Assembly: GCA_019745415.1 (NCBI GenBank)
Contig: JAIETF010000026.1
Coordinates: 62,001 to 126,000 of the forward strand
Direction of reading: 5' to 3'
DNA from: Candidatus Obscuribacterales bacterium
Lineage (GTDB): Bacteria > Cyanobacteriota > Vampirovibrionia > Obscuribacterales > Obscuribacteraceae
Length of the DNA: 64,000 nucleotides
Shown piece by piece: positions 1 to 9,660 of this stretch. Within the stretch, counting starts at the first letter, position 1; every line of letters starts with the position of its first letter. The notes below the pieces were generated by a model that was not told the DNA's origin, did no database searches, and worked only from the letters and a program-made list of their open reading frames with translations. Position numbers and translations under genes: made by a program.

Positions 1-22
1 TAAATTACTTAGAGCCATAGTC

Positions 23-391
23 TTGGCGGAAGAAACCCTTTTCGACGTCGAACAAGAACATGATCGAGCCGACTACCATCAAAGCGAGCTGGTCAGTACA
101 TCTTGCGAAAATGCTCGGGCAGCGCTCACTCAGGCGGTGCGATTTTTTGCCCTAGAGAAAGCCCAACGAGCTGAGAAACATTGCTGCAAAGCCTGGTTCT
201 ATCTTATTTTCGCCCGCAAGATATTAGAGGCGGAATTCACCGAGCATCAGCTTGGTGAAAATGCCTTTCTTGACCTGATTCCTACCAAGCAATCAATAAA
301 GCGTGAAATTAAAGACCTTATGAACGAGCTCAAGGAGGAACTAAACTGCATCTATGACAGCTTAGACCCTCTACAGGAGCCGAAACCATGA
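23..391 (+). CDS. Small acidic helical protein, unknown function (possibly 5'-partial)
   Basis: I do not recognise a family. The 122-residue product is rich in Glu, Lys and Ala and looks helical, with a segment KAQRAEKHCCKAW near residue 46 that resembles a segment of the next gene (KAQRAYEKALKAL). There is no signal peptide or membrane segment. The start used is TTG at 23, with no convincing ribosome binding site, and the reading frame stays open to the left edge of the window, so the true start may lie upstream. Its stop overlaps the ATG of the next gene (ATGA), which points to translational coupling and a shared role. The resemblance between the two products suggests an old tandem duplication. 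Confidence 0.6.
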   Translation: MAEETLFDVEQEHDRADYHQSELVSTSCENARAALTQAVRFFALEKAQRAEKHCCKAWFYLIFARKILEAEFTEHQLGENAFLDLIPTKQSIKREIKDLMNELKEELNCIYDSLDPLQEPKP

Positions 392-1698
392 ATTTTCTCG
401 GCGGCGATGGCGATAAAGATGACAAACGGCTGCGCAAAAACCTGAGCAGCTTTCTTAAAGAAATAACCGCGCGCTTGGGCGAGCGCGACGAGAAAAACGA
501 AGGAGTTTATAGTCCTCTCTGCAGCATGCGCCGCGGCAAGGCCCAGAGAGCCTATGAAAAAGCTCTCAAAGCTCTAGAACAAGAAGATCTTGAAGAAGCA
601 ATCGTCTTTGCCAAAAGAGCTCTTGTGCATCTGGAGATGGCGGCCTTGCACGCCTCTGCCTGCCCTAGCTTAGGTACGCTCGACACCGAGAACGACGACA
701 GCCTGCTTAGCGAAACCCTCGACTTGAACAACCCAATCAGGGCGGAGATAAAACGACTGCTGCAGGCTCTTATCGAGTTCAAACTCTTAGTCGAATATAA
801 GAACCTTACAGTCACGGCTGAACTAAAAGACAAACTCGGCTTAGCCACACAATATCTACAAGACGCCATCGAACTCATTGATACCGGCAGCGATACCGAA
901 ATCGCCGCCAAAACTGAAGCAGGACTTATCTGGCTAAGCTTTGTAGCAGCGCAGGTGCTGGAAGATCAGAGTCAGTTTCCACGCTCTCTGGTCTTTCAAG
1001 TAGATAGAAAAGACAAGCGCAATCTCAATAGACTCCTAGATGCCGCCCGCCGCGCCGGGTCAACCATCAGCCAGGCAACAAAAGCACGTCTTGCCCAGTA
1101 CTCGACAGCCGGCAAATACTTAGATCAAGCAATCAATGCCTTGATAGATGACGACTCTATTGATTTCGGCAAATATCTCGATATGCTCGGCATCGAAACC
1201 AGTATGCTGCAAAAGAAACTGGAAAAACATTCAATCCAAAAACAAGAGAAACAAGGGAAAAAGCCGAATCAAGAAGAAGAAGAAGAAGAAGAAGAAGAAA
1301 AAAAAGAAAATGACCCAGCCAAAGCAGAAGCAAGCAATGACGCCATAACAGAAATAGTCATGAAACAAACTGCCGCCATCGAAGCCGACCAAAGGAAAAG
1401 ACGAAAAAGAGAAACCGAAAATGACAATCTAGATTTCGAGCTAAGCAAACGACCAATAAACAGCGATAACTTGGCTAAGACCGGCATAGCCTTGCGCAGG
1501 TTAAGGCGCCTGGCGCTTAGTCATAGCCATGACCAAATCTCGACAGAGAACGTGCTCAATCGCTTTGAAGAAGAGTTAGCGGCCATAGAGCAAGCCAACC
1601 GCAACAACGACTGGCAACAGGCAGCGGCGATAAGCGACTCAATCAAAGACATAAGAAGAGAATTGAAGGCTTTGCTGAAAGATTCAGAACTTATCTAA
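388..1698 (+). CDS. Helical charged protein with a poly-Glu tract, unknown function
   Basis: The 436-residue product has no family that I recognise. It is almost entirely helical, charged and soluble. The N-terminal third resembles the preceding gene product around KAQRAYEKAL and in the pattern IRAEIKRLLQAL. A Gln/Glu/Lys-rich linker near residues 289-310 carries a run of nine Glu encoded by a GAA triplet repeat. The C-terminal part (about residues 360-430) again looks like a helical bundle. The ATG overlaps the preceding stop by four bases, so the two are very likely co-translated. Helical-hairpin composition would fit a scaffold or TPR-like protein, but this is not demonstrated. Confidence 0.75.
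   Translation: MNFLGGDGDKDDKRLRKNLSSFLKEITARLGERDEKNEGVYSPLCSMRRGKAQRAYEKALKALEQEDLEEAIVFAKRALVHLEMAALHASACPSLGTLDTENDDSLLSETLDLNNPIRAEIKRLLQALIEFKLLVEYKNLTVTAELKDKLGLATQYLQDAIELIDTGSDTEIAAKTEAGLIWLSFVAAQVLEDQSQFPRSLVFQVDRKDKRNLNRLLDAARRAGSTISQATKARLAQYSTAGKYLDQAINALIDDDSIDFGKYLDMLGIETSMLQKKLEKHSIQKQEKQGKKPNQEEEEEEEEEKKENDPAKAEASNDAITEIVMKQTAAIEADQRKRRKRETENDNLDFELSKRPINSDNLAKTGIALRRLRRLALSHSHDQISTENVLNRFEEELAAIEQANRNNDWQQAAAISDSIKDIRRELKALLKDSELI
1271..1306 (+). repeat. GAA trinucleotide microsatellite with adjoining poly-A
   Basis: About ten copies of an AGA/GAA triplet run into a stretch of eight A inside the preceding gene. The triplet part changes only the number of Glu residues. The homopolymer could slip out of frame. 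Confidence 0.85.
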
Positions 1699-1793
1699 GT
1701 CTTTCAGAGAAAAGATTAAAATCTTTCGTATTCCCCCCTATGAAAACAGAACAGTGAACAGAACTTTCACATAGTGAATGAGATATTGGCGCC

Positions 1794-2621
1794 ATGACTG
1801 AAATCTCAACCTACAGATCCGATACAGTAAACGACATCGGCGGCAATCGCTGCCCGAAGCAACCGGCAGCAGGCGAATTGCCCATCATGGAACTTGGGCA
1901 AATGGACCCCGGTTGCAACTACAAAAACTTCACCGGCACAGATGAAGACAAGCAGGTTCTCAACCTCTACAACCTAACCAGACCATCGACCGTACTTTTT
2001 GAACTAAAGAGCCAAGGTCAGACAATTGGCGGCGGCACCGGTGTTATGGTCAAAGATGACGGCAACAGTTGCAAAATTTTGACCGATAATCACGTGGTCT
2101 CGGAAGAAACCCGCAAGAAACACAACATTGATGAAATCAAAGCAGTAACCGCCGATGGCACCGCTTACGATATCACGCTTCACAAGGCCAAACCAGAAAA
2201 AGACCTAGCTGTAGTATCAATCAAGCCCAAAAGCGACGATATCTGCCATCCAATCGAATTTGTCGATTCGGAGCGACAATTTCAACCGGGCGACAAAGCC
2301 CTCACTTTCGGACAACCTTACAGCTCTGGCTCAATCTATGTATCAGAGGGAACTTACTCATCGTCTTTGACCCGAATTGACGCCAGTCGCCAGCTGAGAG
2401 CGGAAAAACCACCAGCCGACGACGACGGCAATCGTAAACTAGATCGCTTCAATATGAGGGCGATCAGAGGCTACAGCGGCGGAGCGGTCTACGAGCCAAG
2501 CGGCGACAACGCAAGTGCCGGAGGCGTGAAAGCTATTGGTGTAGTAGACCTGGCCGATGATATGTCGACCATGTTGATGACACCGGTTACATCCGCCGAA
2601 GTAAAAGATCTGACGGACTGA
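1794..2621 (+). CDS. Trypsin-like serine protease (S1/HtrA-type fold), no signal peptide
   Basis: The 275-residue product carries a readable chymotrypsin-type catalytic triad: His100 in TDNHVV, Asp137 in EKDLAVV and Ser228 in GYSGGAV. The glycine-rich stretch before the His (IGGGTGVMV) is typical of HtrA/S1C-like proteases. No PDZ domain follows, and there is no signal peptide or membrane anchor, unlike most DegP/HtrA enzymes; the first 55 residues are an extension I do not recognise. It is therefore predicted to act in the cytoplasm or to be exported by another route. The ATG at 1794 lacks a strong ribosome binding site. It stands alone between the helical pair and the long TPR gene. Confidence 0.82.
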   Translation: MTEISTYRSDTVNDIGGNRCPKQPAAGELPIMELGQMDPGCNYKNFTGTDEDKQVLNLYNLTRPSTVLFELKSQGQTIGGGTGVMVKDDGNSCKILTDNHVVSEETRKKHNIDEIKAVTADGTAYDITLHKAKPEKDLAVVSIKPKSDDICHPIEFVDSERQFQPGDKALTFGQPYSSGSIYVSEGTYSSSLTRIDASRQLRAEKPPADDDGNRKLDRFNMRAIRGYSGGAVYEPSGDNASAGGVKAIGVVDLADDMSTMLMTPVTSAEVKDLTD

Positions 2622-2713
2622 CCGCCATCTAGTAAAATATAGCTTTTGCAGCGCGCTAAATTGGGCGCCGTCAAGAGAAAGCCGTCGCAAGACTACCTTC
2701 CTGAGATAGAACT

Positions 2714-5700
2714 TTGGCATCTAGACAGACAGCCCTAGGCAAAAGACTTGCTGTTTTGACAGCAGCGCTACCGCTTTCTCTGGCACTTTCTTTCGGATTT
2801 CTTTCCAACGCAGCGGATGCGGTACCGGGTCTATCGCTTCCAAACCTAGAAAACCCAATGAAACAAGCAGCCGAAGCCTTCGAAGCAGGCAACTACGAGG
2901 CTGCCGTAGCGATTCTCAACCGCGTTATCGCTTCCGACCGGCACAATCTAGAAGCCTTGATTAAACGGGGCGTCGCTTTTGTCAAGCTCAACCAACGCGA
3001 GCGCGCCCTCAAAGATTTCAATCGCGCCTTCGAAGAGTCACCGGATAATCCGCGCGTCGCCCTTGTCAGGGGGGCGTGCTTTTATGAGCTAAAACGCTAC
3101 AGAGAAGCTCTGCAAGACCTGGAAGCAGCCTGCCGCGCCTATCCCACCGACTACTTCCCTTTCCTGCTTTCGGCATCTACCGCCTATCATCTAGATGACT
3201 ATAACAAAGCGCTCAAATATGGCAAAGAAACTTTAGGGCTCGGCTATAAACCCGACTTGAATTTCAAGTTGATGATAGCCGAGTGCCATGTCGCTTTAGG
3301 TCAATACAAAGTCGGCGAAGAACTTTTGGACAAGCTTGCTGAATCGCCTGATATTACTGCAGAAGTGTGGGTGGCCAAAGGAAATTTGGAAGCCCTATTG
3401 AAACACCCCAAAGAGGCTCTGCAGTGCTATGAAAAAGCATTGTTGCTAAGCCCGGGCAATAGCCAAGCTATTTATCAAAAGGCTCTCTTGAAGCTAAGCA
3501 CCGATAAGAGTGAAAGCGGTCTGAAGGAATTGAAAGAAGCGGTTGACAAAAATCCAGACAACCACAAACTGAGACTGTTTAGAGCCGAACTATTTCTCAA
3601 GCTCAAACGCTATGAAGAAGCCTTGGCAGACTACAAAATACTAGAGAAGGCCACCCCATTAGAGGCTAGAGTTTACCGCGGACAAGCGGCGATTATGGCT
3701 CTCACCGAACGCAATGATGAAGTATTGGCACTGGCACAAAAAGCAAGCAAACTAGACCCGGATGATCCCTCCGCCAACCTGATTTTGGCCACCGCCCTGG
3801 CCGCACACGGCAAAAACGATGAAGCCGAAAAAGCTTTCAGCAACGCCGTCAAGAATGCCGGCAGTGACAATATGCCTCGCTTACTAAGAGCCAGGTTCTA
3901 TGTCGCTCAAAAGCGCTACAAAGAAGCCTTAGAAGACTACGACTGCCTGCTTAAGTCGGGGCAAGAAGATACTGAACTCCTGACGGCTCGCCTTGTGCCT
4001 CTTTTTGAACTGGGTGATTACGATCGCGCCCTCAAAGACGTGAACAAGCTGCTTTTGAGCGGTCACAAAGATGATTGGCTCTATCTAGCAAGCGGCACCG
4101 CCAAGGCTTCCCTCGGCCAATACAAGACCGCCGTTTCAGATCTAGAGAAATACGCCCTCAACGCTCCCGCCAAGGCGCCGATCTATACTCTGATCGCCCG
4201 CGCCTATCTTGGCGCCCATGAATACAGCAAGGCGATCACGGCAGCGGGGCGAGCCCTTGCTCTAACGCCCAACTATCACGAAGCACGCAAAATTAGAGTA
4301 GCCGCCTATTTTGCCGCCCAGAACTGGCAAGGCATCATAGATGATACCAACTACCTTAGTGAACAAGAACAAGTCAGCAAGCAAGAACAGAAGACTGAAG
4401 AGAAGACGAACTCAACCAATAGCAAAAGCAGCCTTCTCGATGAGAACCTACTGGAATGGCGTGGTTTTGCCTTTTATATCACAGGCATGCCGCTCAAAGC
4501 TCTAGAATGCTTCAATAGCATTATCGAGCAATTTCCAGACAGTTCACTGGGTTACGCCGACGCTGCCTTAATTTATATAGAAACAGGCATGCTGCCTGAG
4601 GCGGAAAAACTTATCAAAACAGCTCTTACTAAAGAAAACAAAGGTGCCAAACTCTATTTTGAGAAGGCAGAGCTGGACTTACTTTTGAAGCGTGACCAAG
4701 AGGCTCTGACGGCACTAGAGCAGGCCTTACAGATCAAGCCGGATTATGCTTCAGCCCTAAAACTGCGCGCCGGCATCGCCTTCAAAAACAGCAATCTAGA
4801 GCTTGCCAAAGAAAGTATGGAAAAGCTGCTTGCTTTGAGAGAGGCAGCCAACTTTAGAGAAGTGCTGCAACTGGCAGATATACTGAGCCGCCTGGGCGAA
4901 GAAGATGCGGCCAGAAAGCAAAGAATGAAGGCAATGACAATGCCTCTTTCAGCCAGCGAAGACTATATGGAAAGAGCACGTTTTAGCAAAGAACACGGAC
5001 TATCTCGGGCGGGATTCTTCGAATTCGCCAAGGAAGATTATCTCAAGGCTTTTGCTGCAGACCATAAGAATATCTCGGCTCTTTATGCTCTTTGCGGGCT
5101 TTACGAGAAGAAAGGAGAGAACCAAAAGCTTCTTGACCTATTGCATAATCTGCGTCAGAAAAAAGAATACGCCGATGCCCAGGCGATTCTCGCCTTTTGT
5201 ACCAGCAACACTAGATTGGCTATGGGCAACTACGATAAAGCTATAAATGAACTGAAAGCAATCAAAAATCCCGGACAGTTCAAACTTTTGATCTGTAAGC
5301 AGGAAGCAGCAATTGCTCTAGCTCGCGGTCGATATACCCTAGCCATGCAGGCGGTCGACGACATGGAAAAATCGTTTGGACCATCGAGTGCAGCAGATAT
5401 ATTGAAAGCACAAATTCTTTCAAAGCAAAACAAAAAAGAAGATGCAATAAGTCATCTCGACAAAGCCATCGAAAGAGATGGCGATCTCGATGCCTTCGAG
5501 TTGAAGGCGCTCTATTTGAACGACTTGAAGGCACCGGAGCAAGCCTTAAAAGTGGTAGAAGAAGCGATTCAACAAATGCTCAAGAACGACAAGAAAAGCA
5601 GAACCGACATCTATTCTAAGCTCTTGTATTTGAAGGCAATTAATCTGGGAGACCTCGGACAAGACAAAGAAGCTCTCAGCAATCTTGACAGCGCCATAAG

Positions 5701-6994
5701 ATTTGATGCCACCAACAATAGTGCACTTCTTGAACGAGCACGCTTACTGTACAACTCTGGTCAGTTCGGGGAAGCCACCCATGATCTGCTTGCTTCCATA
5801 AAGAGAGGCGGCGAGAATAGCGAATCATTGCATCTTTTAGGCAATTGCTATCGCAGGCTCGGCCATTTTGATAAGGCAGTTGCAGCATACGAAAGAGCCC
5901 TGACAATCAAACCAGTCTTTTATGATGCTCTTTTCCAAAGAGCCAATTGCAAATACATGCTGAAAGACTTCCAAGGAGCTCTAAAAGACTACAATGCCGC
6001 CCTCAAAATTTCCAGCAAAAGCCAAGAATGTTATATCAATCGCGGTGGCACCTATGGTGCAATGGGAGACTTTGCGGGCTTGTTGCGCGATCTGCATACC
6101 GCAAAACATTTGGGGAAAACCACTCGTTTGATGCTGACAAACGAAGGCATCGCCTTGAAAGGACTGAAGCGCTATCAAGAAGCCGCCGAAAAATTCAAAG
6201 AAGCAATCAAGGCAGATTCAAAAAGAATCGAGAGCTATATTGACCTAGCTAACTGCTATGCCGCTCAGTCTGAGAAAGCTGAGCTAGCCATCGCCACCCT
6301 CGATGATGCAGCGCGCATCGACCCAGAGAACTTCAATTTACTCAAGGCCAGGTCGAGAATATTGAGACAACGTGGCGACTATAATGCAGCCTTCCAGGCA
6401 GCTTCCACCTATGTCGGTTATTGCCCTAAAGATCTAACCATGCAAGCAGTCTATCTGCGACTAGCCAATCTAGCCGGTCGCCGAGAAGAACTCAAGACAA
6501 GATGCGACCAATTGCTCAAGGACAATCCCGACTGGGTCGACGGTTGGTTTGAACTGGGGCATTATTTTCTCAGCGAAAACAAACCGGAAGACGCCCTCAA
6601 AGCCTTCCAAAAGGTAGATAAGATGGTCAAAAACGACCACGAGTGCTGGCTTAATATAGCTGTATCCCTATCGAGACTGGGGCGCTACGATGAAGCCTTG
6701 GATTATGCCCGTAAAGCCGAAGAAAGCGAGAGCTTTAAAAAAGAAAGTCGCCTTATGGAAGCGGCCATCTTGCTTTCCAGCGGAAAGCAAGAGAAAAGCA
6801 AAGAAATACTTTCCAAACTGATTGAACAGGACAGAAGCGAAGAAAGCGGCTTGTCTCTTGCCGCATCGGCGCTAATGAATCACCTAAACGGCAAGGAAGA
6901 TAAGGCACGCTCCCAAATCAGCAGAGCCGCTAATTTGAGCCGGGAGAGCTATCCACTCATGCAAATCAAGCAAACCATTGAAGTGGAGCGTTGA
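2714..6994 (+). CDS. Very long secreted TPR-repeat protein (1426 aa)
   Basis: The product begins with a signal peptide (basic MASRQTALGKR, hydrophobic core to about residue 32, cleavage likely after NAADA) and then consists almost wholly of tetratricopeptide repeats from about residue 50 to the C-terminus. Repeated motifs such as AIxxDPxN, YxEALxDY and LGxYDKAxxxxEKAL recur at about 34-residue spacing. A short Gln/Glu/Ser-rich break near residues 550-575 divides the array. TPR solenoids bind other proteins, so a periplasmic or surface scaffold is likely; no catalytic domain is visible. The start is TTG at 2714, chosen because it gives an intact signal peptide. It could assist outer-membrane assembly or polysaccharide export, but nothing in its neighbours proves this. 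Confidence 0.9.
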   Translation: MASRQTALGKRLAVLTAALPLSLALSFGFLSNAADAVPGLSLPNLENPMKQAAEAFEAGNYEAAVAILNRVIASDRHNLEALIKRGVAFVKLNQRERALKDFNRAFEESPDNPRVALVRGACFYELKRYREALQDLEAACRAYPTDYFPFLLSASTAYHLDDYNKALKYGKETLGLGYKPDLNFKLMIAECHVALGQYKVGEELLDKLAESPDITAEVWVAKGNLEALLKHPKEALQCYEKALLLSPGNSQAIYQKALLKLSTDKSESGLKELKEAVDKNPDNHKLRLFRAELFLKLKRYEEALADYKILEKATPLEARVYRGQAAIMALTERNDEVLALAQKASKLDPDDPSANLILATALAAHGKNDEAEKAFSNAVKNAGSDNMPRLLRARFYVAQKRYKEALEDYDCLLKSGQEDTELLTARLVPLFELGDYDRALKDVNKLLLSGHKDDWLYLASGTAKASLGQYKTAVSDLEKYALNAPAKAPIYTLIARAYLGAHEYSKAITAAGRALALTPNYHEARKIRVAAYFAAQNWQGIIDDTNYLSEQEQVSKQEQKTEEKTNSTNSKSSLLDENLLEWRGFAFYITGMPLKALECFNSIIEQFPDSSLGYADAALIYIETGMLPEAEKLIKTALTKENKGAKLYFEKAELDLLLKRDQEALTALEQALQIKPDYASALKLRAGIAFKNSNLELAKESMEKLLALREAANFREVLQLADILSRLGEEDAARKQRMKAMTMPLSASEDYMERARFSKEHGLSRAGFFEFAKEDYLKAFAADHKNISALYALCGLYEKKGENQKLLDLLHNLRQKKEYADAQAILAFCTSNTRLAMGNYDKAINELKAIKNPGQFKLLICKQEAAIALARGRYTLAMQAVDDMEKSFGPSSAADILKAQILSKQNKKEDAISHLDKAIERDGDLDAFELKALYLNDLKAPEQALKVVEEAIQQMLKNDKKSRTDIYSKLLYLKAINLGDLGQDKEALSNLDSAIRFDATNNSALLERARLLYNSGQFGEATHDLLASIKRGGENSESLHLLGNCYRRLGHFDKAVAAYERALTIKPVFYDALFQRANCKYMLKDFQGALKDYNAALKISSKSQECYINRGGTYGAMGDFAGLLRDLHTAKHLGKTTRLMLTNEGIALKGLKRYQEAAEKFKEAIKADSKRIESYIDLANCYAAQSEKAELAIATLDDAARIDPENFNLLKARSRILRQRGDYNAAFQAASTYVGYCPKDLTMQAVYLRLANLAGRREELKTRCDQLLKDNPDWVDGWFELGHYFLSENKPEDALKAFQKVDKMVKNDHECWLNIAVSLSRLGRYDEALDYARKAEESESFKKESRLMEAAILLSSGKQEKSKEILSKLIEQDRSEESGLSLAASALMNHLNGKEDKARSQISRAANLSRESYPLMQIKQTIEVER

Positions 6995-7141
6995 AGACGT
7001 CTAAAGTCTAAGGCTAGGCCGCAAAACCCATAGAACCAGAGAAGCAGAGAAGCAGGCAATTTCGCCTTCCTTCTTTATAAAAGCTTCTTAGTGGGTACAA
7101 TATTCTAGGTCTAGGTATCTCCTCTATTTTGGGAGCGCAAT

Positions 7142-7759
7142 ATGGCTGATAGAAAAAGTTCTGCCGACGCAGTGGAGTCGCAAAGGGAATCCCCTATTGA
7201 TGGCAGTAGTGCAGAGTTAGTCACTCCGCTCGACATGCAGCAATACCAATCGCATATCGGCCAGTACAAAACTCTAAACTCAGCCACTCTAGACCGCATG
7301 CTGGATTTTGATGAAGTACCGATTCCTGGATACGACAATTGCGGACCTGATCACAAACTGGCATTAGAATTCAACGACAACGAGAAAGCCGGTATCGATG
7401 CTCTCAACAGTCCTAAACGAGAAGTACCGCAGAATCTCAGCCCGCAACAGAAAGAACTGGCTCAGAGTGCTGTAGAAGGCGCCAAAACCTTCAAAGAGAC
7501 CTTAGACGATAAAAACCTCTCGCAGGAGAGATTCGAAAAATTGGACAGGGGATACAACCAATTGCAGGAAAGTATCCAGAAACTTCCAGATAGAGATAAA
7601 GACGGCGCCATAGCAGCGATGAATAAAGATTTAGAGGCTCATGGAATGAGAATTGAACGGGTACCGCAAACTAACGACGTGTATCTGGGCTATAAAACCG
7701 ATAACGGCGATTATAAACTCGGCCCTCGGCTGCAAAAGGGTGAATGCCCATCAAGCTAA
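7142..7759 (+). CDS. Hypothetical acidic soluble protein
   Basis: The 205-residue product has no signal peptide, membrane segment or family that I recognise. The N-terminal 60 residues look disordered; residues 95-165 are predicted helical and rich in Glu, Lys and Gln, and the C-terminus carries YLGYKTDNGDYKLGP. The ATG at 7142 follows a GGGAGCG-like ribosome binding site, and a TACAAT hexamer at 7096-7101 could be its -10 box. The codons for KTDNGD contain AACCGATAACGG, a partial match to the palindromic repeat described elsewhere in this window, which may be chance. It is flanked by non-coding DNA on both sides and looks monocistronic. Confidence 0.65.
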   Translation: MADRKSSADAVESQRESPIDGSSAELVTPLDMQQYQSHIGQYKTLNSATLDRMLDFDEVPIPGYDNCGPDHKLALEFNDNEKAGIDALNSPKREVPQNLSPQQKELAQSAVEGAKTFKETLDDKNLSQERFEKLDRGYNQLQESIQKLPDRDKDGAIAAMNKDLEAHGMRIERVPQTNDVYLGYKTDNGDYKLGPRLQKGECPSS

Positions 7760-7880
7760 ATAAGCAGCCCGAGTTTGGGGCCTTGATGAGCAATTAACTT
7801 GCTTGATTGCAACACTTAATCAACTGTTTGACCATCGCCCCCGAGACTGGTGGCAGTGTTAGATTGACATTTATGCAGGC

Positions 7881-7904
7881 GCACGGTTGGTTTGAAAACC
7901 GTGC
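7881..7904. promoter_or_regulatory. Short inverted repeat upstream of the hydrolase gene
   Basis: GCACGGTT and AACCGTGC form a perfect 8-base stem with an 8-base loop, ending 29 bases before the chosen ATG of the next gene. It could be an operator or leader hairpin. No T-run follows, so it is unlikely to be a terminator. Confidence 0.35.
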
Positions 7905-7933
7905 ACAATTTGGCGCCGGTGCGAGGTATTGCC

Positions 7934-8836
7934 ATGCTGAGAAAATGTCAAAACCAGAGAACAAAAGTCTGGCGCTTGCTGTTATTTTTCTTCGGCTTGA
8001 TTGCACTAGTTTGTCTCTCTGCCTACTTGTTTCTCGCGCCGATTTTCCATAGCGACTTTATAGACTCTAGGATTCTTTTTCCTATAAAAGTGCCAGCCAA
8101 CCACAAAATTAGTGACCATGTCGGTGCTATTGAAGCCGTGCCAGTGAAAGTGCCTGTCAAATACGACAAAAGACAAGTGCTAATTTCTGCCGCGCATTAC
8201 AAACAACCAAAAGCAAGGGGAATTGTCATTTATTCTCATGGCACCGGGGGCAATATCGACATCAGGTTCTCTAAACAGAATCCTCGGCTGGCAATGCTCA
8301 TCAACCAAGGTTTCGATCTCTTACTTTACGACTATCAAGGTTACGGTCGCTCCCAAGGAAGAGCCAGCTTCGGCAATCTCAAGGCTGACTGTTTAGCTGT
8401 TTACGACTATGTCCTGAGCTTGGGCTATAAACCGCAACAGATAATTCTCTATGGTGAGTCGCTGGGAGGCGGAGTCTCCTGCATGTTGGCCAAACTTAAA
8501 CCGGTAAAAGCAATCATTCTAGATTGCACTTTTACTTCTCCTGAGAGATTGGCTAGAACCCTGGCACCCATAGCCAGCATCTACCCAGATTTTCTTTTTC
8601 CAGGGCCAAAACTAGACAACCTTCAATACCTAAAGGGCGAACATCCACCATGCTTGATCATCACCGGGCAGAAGGATACAAATGTTCCGCCCAGCCAATC
8701 AGTGAAACTAAAGAGAGAAGCCAAGCCTGACAGTTACCTCTTGATTCTTCCCAACAGCGGCCACTGTACTCTTGCAGACTGCGACCAGAAGCTTTACGAG
8801 CTTGCTCTGACCAAGTTTCTCAAACAACTCATCTAG
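7934..8836 (+). CDS. Membrane-anchored alpha/beta hydrolase
   Basis: The product (300 residues from this start) has one N-terminal membrane segment (LLLFFFGLIALVCLSAYLFL) and an alpha/beta hydrolase domain of the ABHD13/BEM46-like kind. Visible motifs are the oxyanion turn SHGTGGN, the strand YDYQGYGRSQG, the nucleophile elbow GESLGGG with Ser176, acid Asp248 in GQKDTNVP and His277 in NSGHCTL. The substrate is unknown; relatives include esterases and peptidases. I chose the ATG at 7934 because a GAGG lies seven bases upstream; an upstream in-frame start at 7892 adds 14 residues but has no ribosome binding site. The gene converges on the SOUL gene with only 40 bases between. Confidence 0.88.
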   Translation: MLRKCQNQRTKVWRLLLFFFGLIALVCLSAYLFLAPIFHSDFIDSRILFPIKVPANHKISDHVGAIEAVPVKVPVKYDKRQVLISAAHYKQPKARGIVIYSHGTGGNIDIRFSKQNPRLAMLINQGFDLLLYDYQGYGRSQGRASFGNLKADCLAVYDYVLSLGYKPQQIILYGESLGGGVSCMLAKLKPVKAIILDCTFTSPERLARTLAPIASIYPDFLFPGPKLDNLQYLKGEHPPCLIITGQKDTNVPPSQSVKLKREAKPDSYLLILPNSGHCTLADCDQKLYELALTKFLKQLI

Positions 8837-8876
8837 AGACTAAGGCAGCGATGGGCTGACTTAACTAAAGCTATGA

Positions 8877-9575
8877 TTAAGGCTGCTCTGTTTTAACTTC
8901 AATCCAGACTTCGTTGCGTCTCAGAAACGGCAAAGTCCAGGGCGGATTGTAATAAGCCGATATCGGTTCACCGATTATCTCTAGTTTGCTTTTTTCAATA
9001 AATGATTTCAACTCACGAGTATTAGTGGCAATCGCCTCAGCTCCAGCCAGTCCCGAAAATCTAACAGTGGCATAGGTCTTACTGGGCACAACTGCAAACT
9101 GGATATTTTTATCAAGCGCCTCGGGCAAATCTTCGATTTTGTAGGATGAGGGCATGTAAAAGGACATAGTCATGTCGGAACGTGAACCGCTCTGCGCACT
9201 AACCACCGGCACGGTCATAGCGATTTTCTCAGACTCGCTTTTGCGAATTTCAGTGACAGGTACGGTCATGGCGATTTTAGATTTGCTCTTGTTCTTGCCG
9301 AATATATAACCGGCAAGCACTCCAAAAGCCTTATTCATGGCTTTGCTGTCCTTACCGGCTTGAGCTGCATTTTCGGAGGTAGATTGATTGTTTAACGGCA
9401 CGGTAACCGAAGCCGCAACCACAGAAGGATAGAGCCGAAGCTCAAACTTGCCGTCTTTCTTGAGGCTCTTCCAGCGTGGTTCTTCGTAGCTTGCTTTTGC
9501 CTCGCTCAAGTAGCTCAGTCCCACCGTAGCGGCTAGGGCGGATGAGAGAAGCAAAACACCGGTTAGTTTCTTCAT
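8877..9575 (-). CDS. SOUL-family haem-binding protein, secreted
   Basis: The product belongs to the SOUL/HBP haem-binding family, recognised by the opening pattern EEPRWKSLKKDGKFELRLYP, by two copies of KIAMTVPV, and by the C-terminal PISAYYNPPWTLPFLRRNE, the typical SOUL ending. Such proteins bind haem or related tetrapyrroles; the role in bacteria is poorly known. A signal peptide (MKKLTGVLLLSSALAATVG, cleavage near AKAS) places it outside the cytoplasm. I chose the start ten codons inside the longest frame because GGGGGTCTC directly precedes that ATG. Downstream is the convergent hydrolase; upstream, beyond a hexanucleotide repeat, is the phosphatase gene on the same strand. Confidence 0.9.
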   Translation of the reverse strand: MKKLTGVLLLSSALAATVGLSYLSEAKASYEEPRWKSLKKDGKFELRLYPSVVAASVTVPLNNQSTSENAAQAGKDSKAMNKAFGVLAGYIFGKNKSKSKIAMTVPVTEIRKSESEKIAMTVPVVSAQSGSRSDMTMSFYMPSSYKIEDLPEALDKNIQFAVVPSKTYATVRFSGLAGAEAIATNTRELKSFIEKSKLEIIGEPISAYYNPPWTLPFLRRNEVWIEVKTEQP

Positions 9576-9660
9576 GAGACCCCCAGGTCGGACATTACTA
9601 CACACTGCTCACCATTACCAGCATAGACCAGCCAGTTGAACGCAGCATGAATTAGCCTGG

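Noticed and set aside
1711..1726. AAAGATT/AATCTTT hairpin after the second gene as a terminator
   Set aside because: The stem is AT-only and no T-run follows, so it would be weak.
7697..7708. Seventh copy of the dispersed palindrome
   Set aside because: Only AACCGATAACGG matches and the right arm is missing; it may be chance, so it was not counted.
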